A stretch of 64,000 nucleotides of DNA from Bradyrhizobiaceae bacterium (GTDB lineage: Bacteria > Pseudomonadota > Alphaproteobacteria > Rhizobiales > Xanthobacteraceae): assembly GCA_003105195.1 (NCBI GenBank), contig PQAH01000024.1, positions 34,591-98,590 on the forward strand, in the 5' to 3' direction. Below, piece after piece: positions 63,370-64,000 of the stretch. The number at the start of each line of letters is the position of its first letter. Positions within the stretch are counted from its first letter, which is position 1. Under the pieces are notes generated by a model. The model did not search any database. It saw only the letters and a list, made by a program, of their open reading frames with translations, and had not been told where the DNA came from. The translations under genes were made by a program, and so were the position numbers.

Positions 63370-64000
63370 ATGATCCCGCGTCCCGACGCCGAATGCCCCT
63401 TCGCCCCGGCGCCCGGCCGTCGCCGCTCCTGGAAGATCGTGCTTCCGCTGCTGCTCGTGATCGTCCTCGGCGTCGCCTGGACGGTCTTCTGGTACTACGC
63501 GGCCGGGACCGCGGAGCGGCTGATCGCCGACTGGCGCGCGCGCCAGGCGCAGGCGGGCCGCGTCGTCACCTGCGGCGAGCAGACGATCGGCGGCTTCCCG
63601 TTCCGCATCGAGGTGCGCTGCGCGGATGCGCGCGTCGAGCTCACCGGCGGCAGCGCACCGCCGGTGGCGCTCCGCCTCCGCGACATGGCGGTGCTCGCGC
63701 AGGTCTACGACCCGCGCCTCCTGATCGCCGAGTTCACGGGTCCGCTCGAGGTCGGCGAGCCCGGGCGCCCCGCGCACATGGTCGCGACCTGGGCGACCGC
63801 GCGCTCGAGCGTGCGGGGACGGCCCGCGGCGCCCGAGCGCCTCTCGCTCGCGATCGACGGGCTGAAGGTCGACCGGGTCCAGGATGCGCAGCCGGTCGCG
63901 CGCGCCGACCATGTGGAGTTCCACGCCCGCCAGGCGCCCGCGGTGGCGGGCGACGAGCCCGCCTTCGACATCGTGCTGCGCCTCGCCGCCGCGCTCGCCC
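63370..64000 (+). CDS. DUF2125 domain protein, 3' end outside window
   Basis: 210 codons visible. One N-terminal helix (about 21-45, KIVLPLLLVIVLGVAWTVFW), then a predicted periplasmic beta-rich domain with TIGGFPFRIEVRCADARVEL, the DUF2125 hallmark, which also resembles AsmA-like lipid-transfer folds. Common in alphaproteobacteria, function unknown. Truncated by the window end. Confidence 0.88.
   Translation, partial: MIPRPDAECPFAPAPGRRRSWKIVLPLLLVIVLGVAWTVFWYYAAGTAERLIADWRARQAQAGRVVTCGEQTIGGFPFRIEVRCADARVELTGGSAPPVALRLRDMAVLAQVYDPRLLIAEFTGPLEVGEPGRPAHMVATWATARSSVRGRPAAPERLSLAIDGLKVDRVQDAQPVARADHVEFHARQAPAVAGDEPAFDIVLRLAAALA

Noticed and set aside
1..64000. tRNA, rRNA, IS elements, phage or defence islands
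   Set aside because: Looked for cloverleaf-like sequences, transposase motifs and known defence motifs; none could be supported by eye.

Overview
The window is high-GC chromosomal DNA from an alphaproteobacterium, most likely Hyphomicrobiales (a Bradyrhizobiaceae/Xanthobacteraceae-like lineage). This rests on gene content and order: argH-lptM-lysA-DUF4175, cpdR-hpt-MJ0042 zinc-ribbon protein, ftsE-ftsX-ydcF-plsC and a DUF2125 protein. Also typical are ethylmalonyl-CoA pathway genes, CtrA-type TTAA-N7-TTAA sites, and a roughly 77-bp palindromic intergenic element of the kind scattered through rhizobial genomes. No rRNA, tRNA, CRISPR array, transposase or prophage was seen.

Layout. 1-11 kb looks like an accessory, compositionally looser region: an NfeD-type membrane protease (cut by the window edge), a frameshifted CBS-BON pseudogene, a PhoX phosphatase preceded by an S1/P1 nuclease (a probable nucleic-acid phosphorus-scavenging pair), an SLC6-type symporter, a HAD phosphatase fused to a HerA-like ATPase, glycogen synthase and a UspA protein. 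11-17 kb holds a histidine kinase/response regulator pair, an SLC13-type transporter, a DUF502 protein and a convergent SLC13 protein with RCK_C domains. 17-24.4 kb is an eight-gene, overlapping Mrp/Mbh-type cation/proton antiporter operon in the order E-F-G-(D/E/B fusion)-C-D-D-A. 24.5-28 kb has small housekeeping genes (LapA, HNH nuclease, esterase, AlkA-like glycosylase, zinc-site-less GluQ).

30-49 kb carries much of the ethylmalonyl-CoA pathway and its support: ethylmalonyl-CoA mutase, crotonyl-CoA carboxylase/reductase, methylsuccinyl-CoA dehydrogenase, a cobalamin adenosyltransferase (cofactor for the mutase), EtfBA (electron acceptor for the dehydrogenase) and 3-hydroxybutyryl-CoA dehydrogenase. 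Two tandem chemoreceptors with nearly identical signalling cores interrupt it. 50-51 kb has three small genes, one YjfB-like, two of them preceded by CtrA-like boxes, suggesting a small cell-cycle- or motility-linked module. 51-64 kb is conserved core: tlpA, argH, lptM, lysA, DUF4175, cpdR, hpt, zinc-ribbon protein, ftsEX, ydcF, plsC, chaC and a DUF2125 protein (cut by the window end).

Most long antisense open frames are GC-driven shadows and were left out. Starts were moved inward from the longest frame where a Shine-Dalgarno sequence or family length supported it. All family assignments come from reading motifs by eye; no database search was run.
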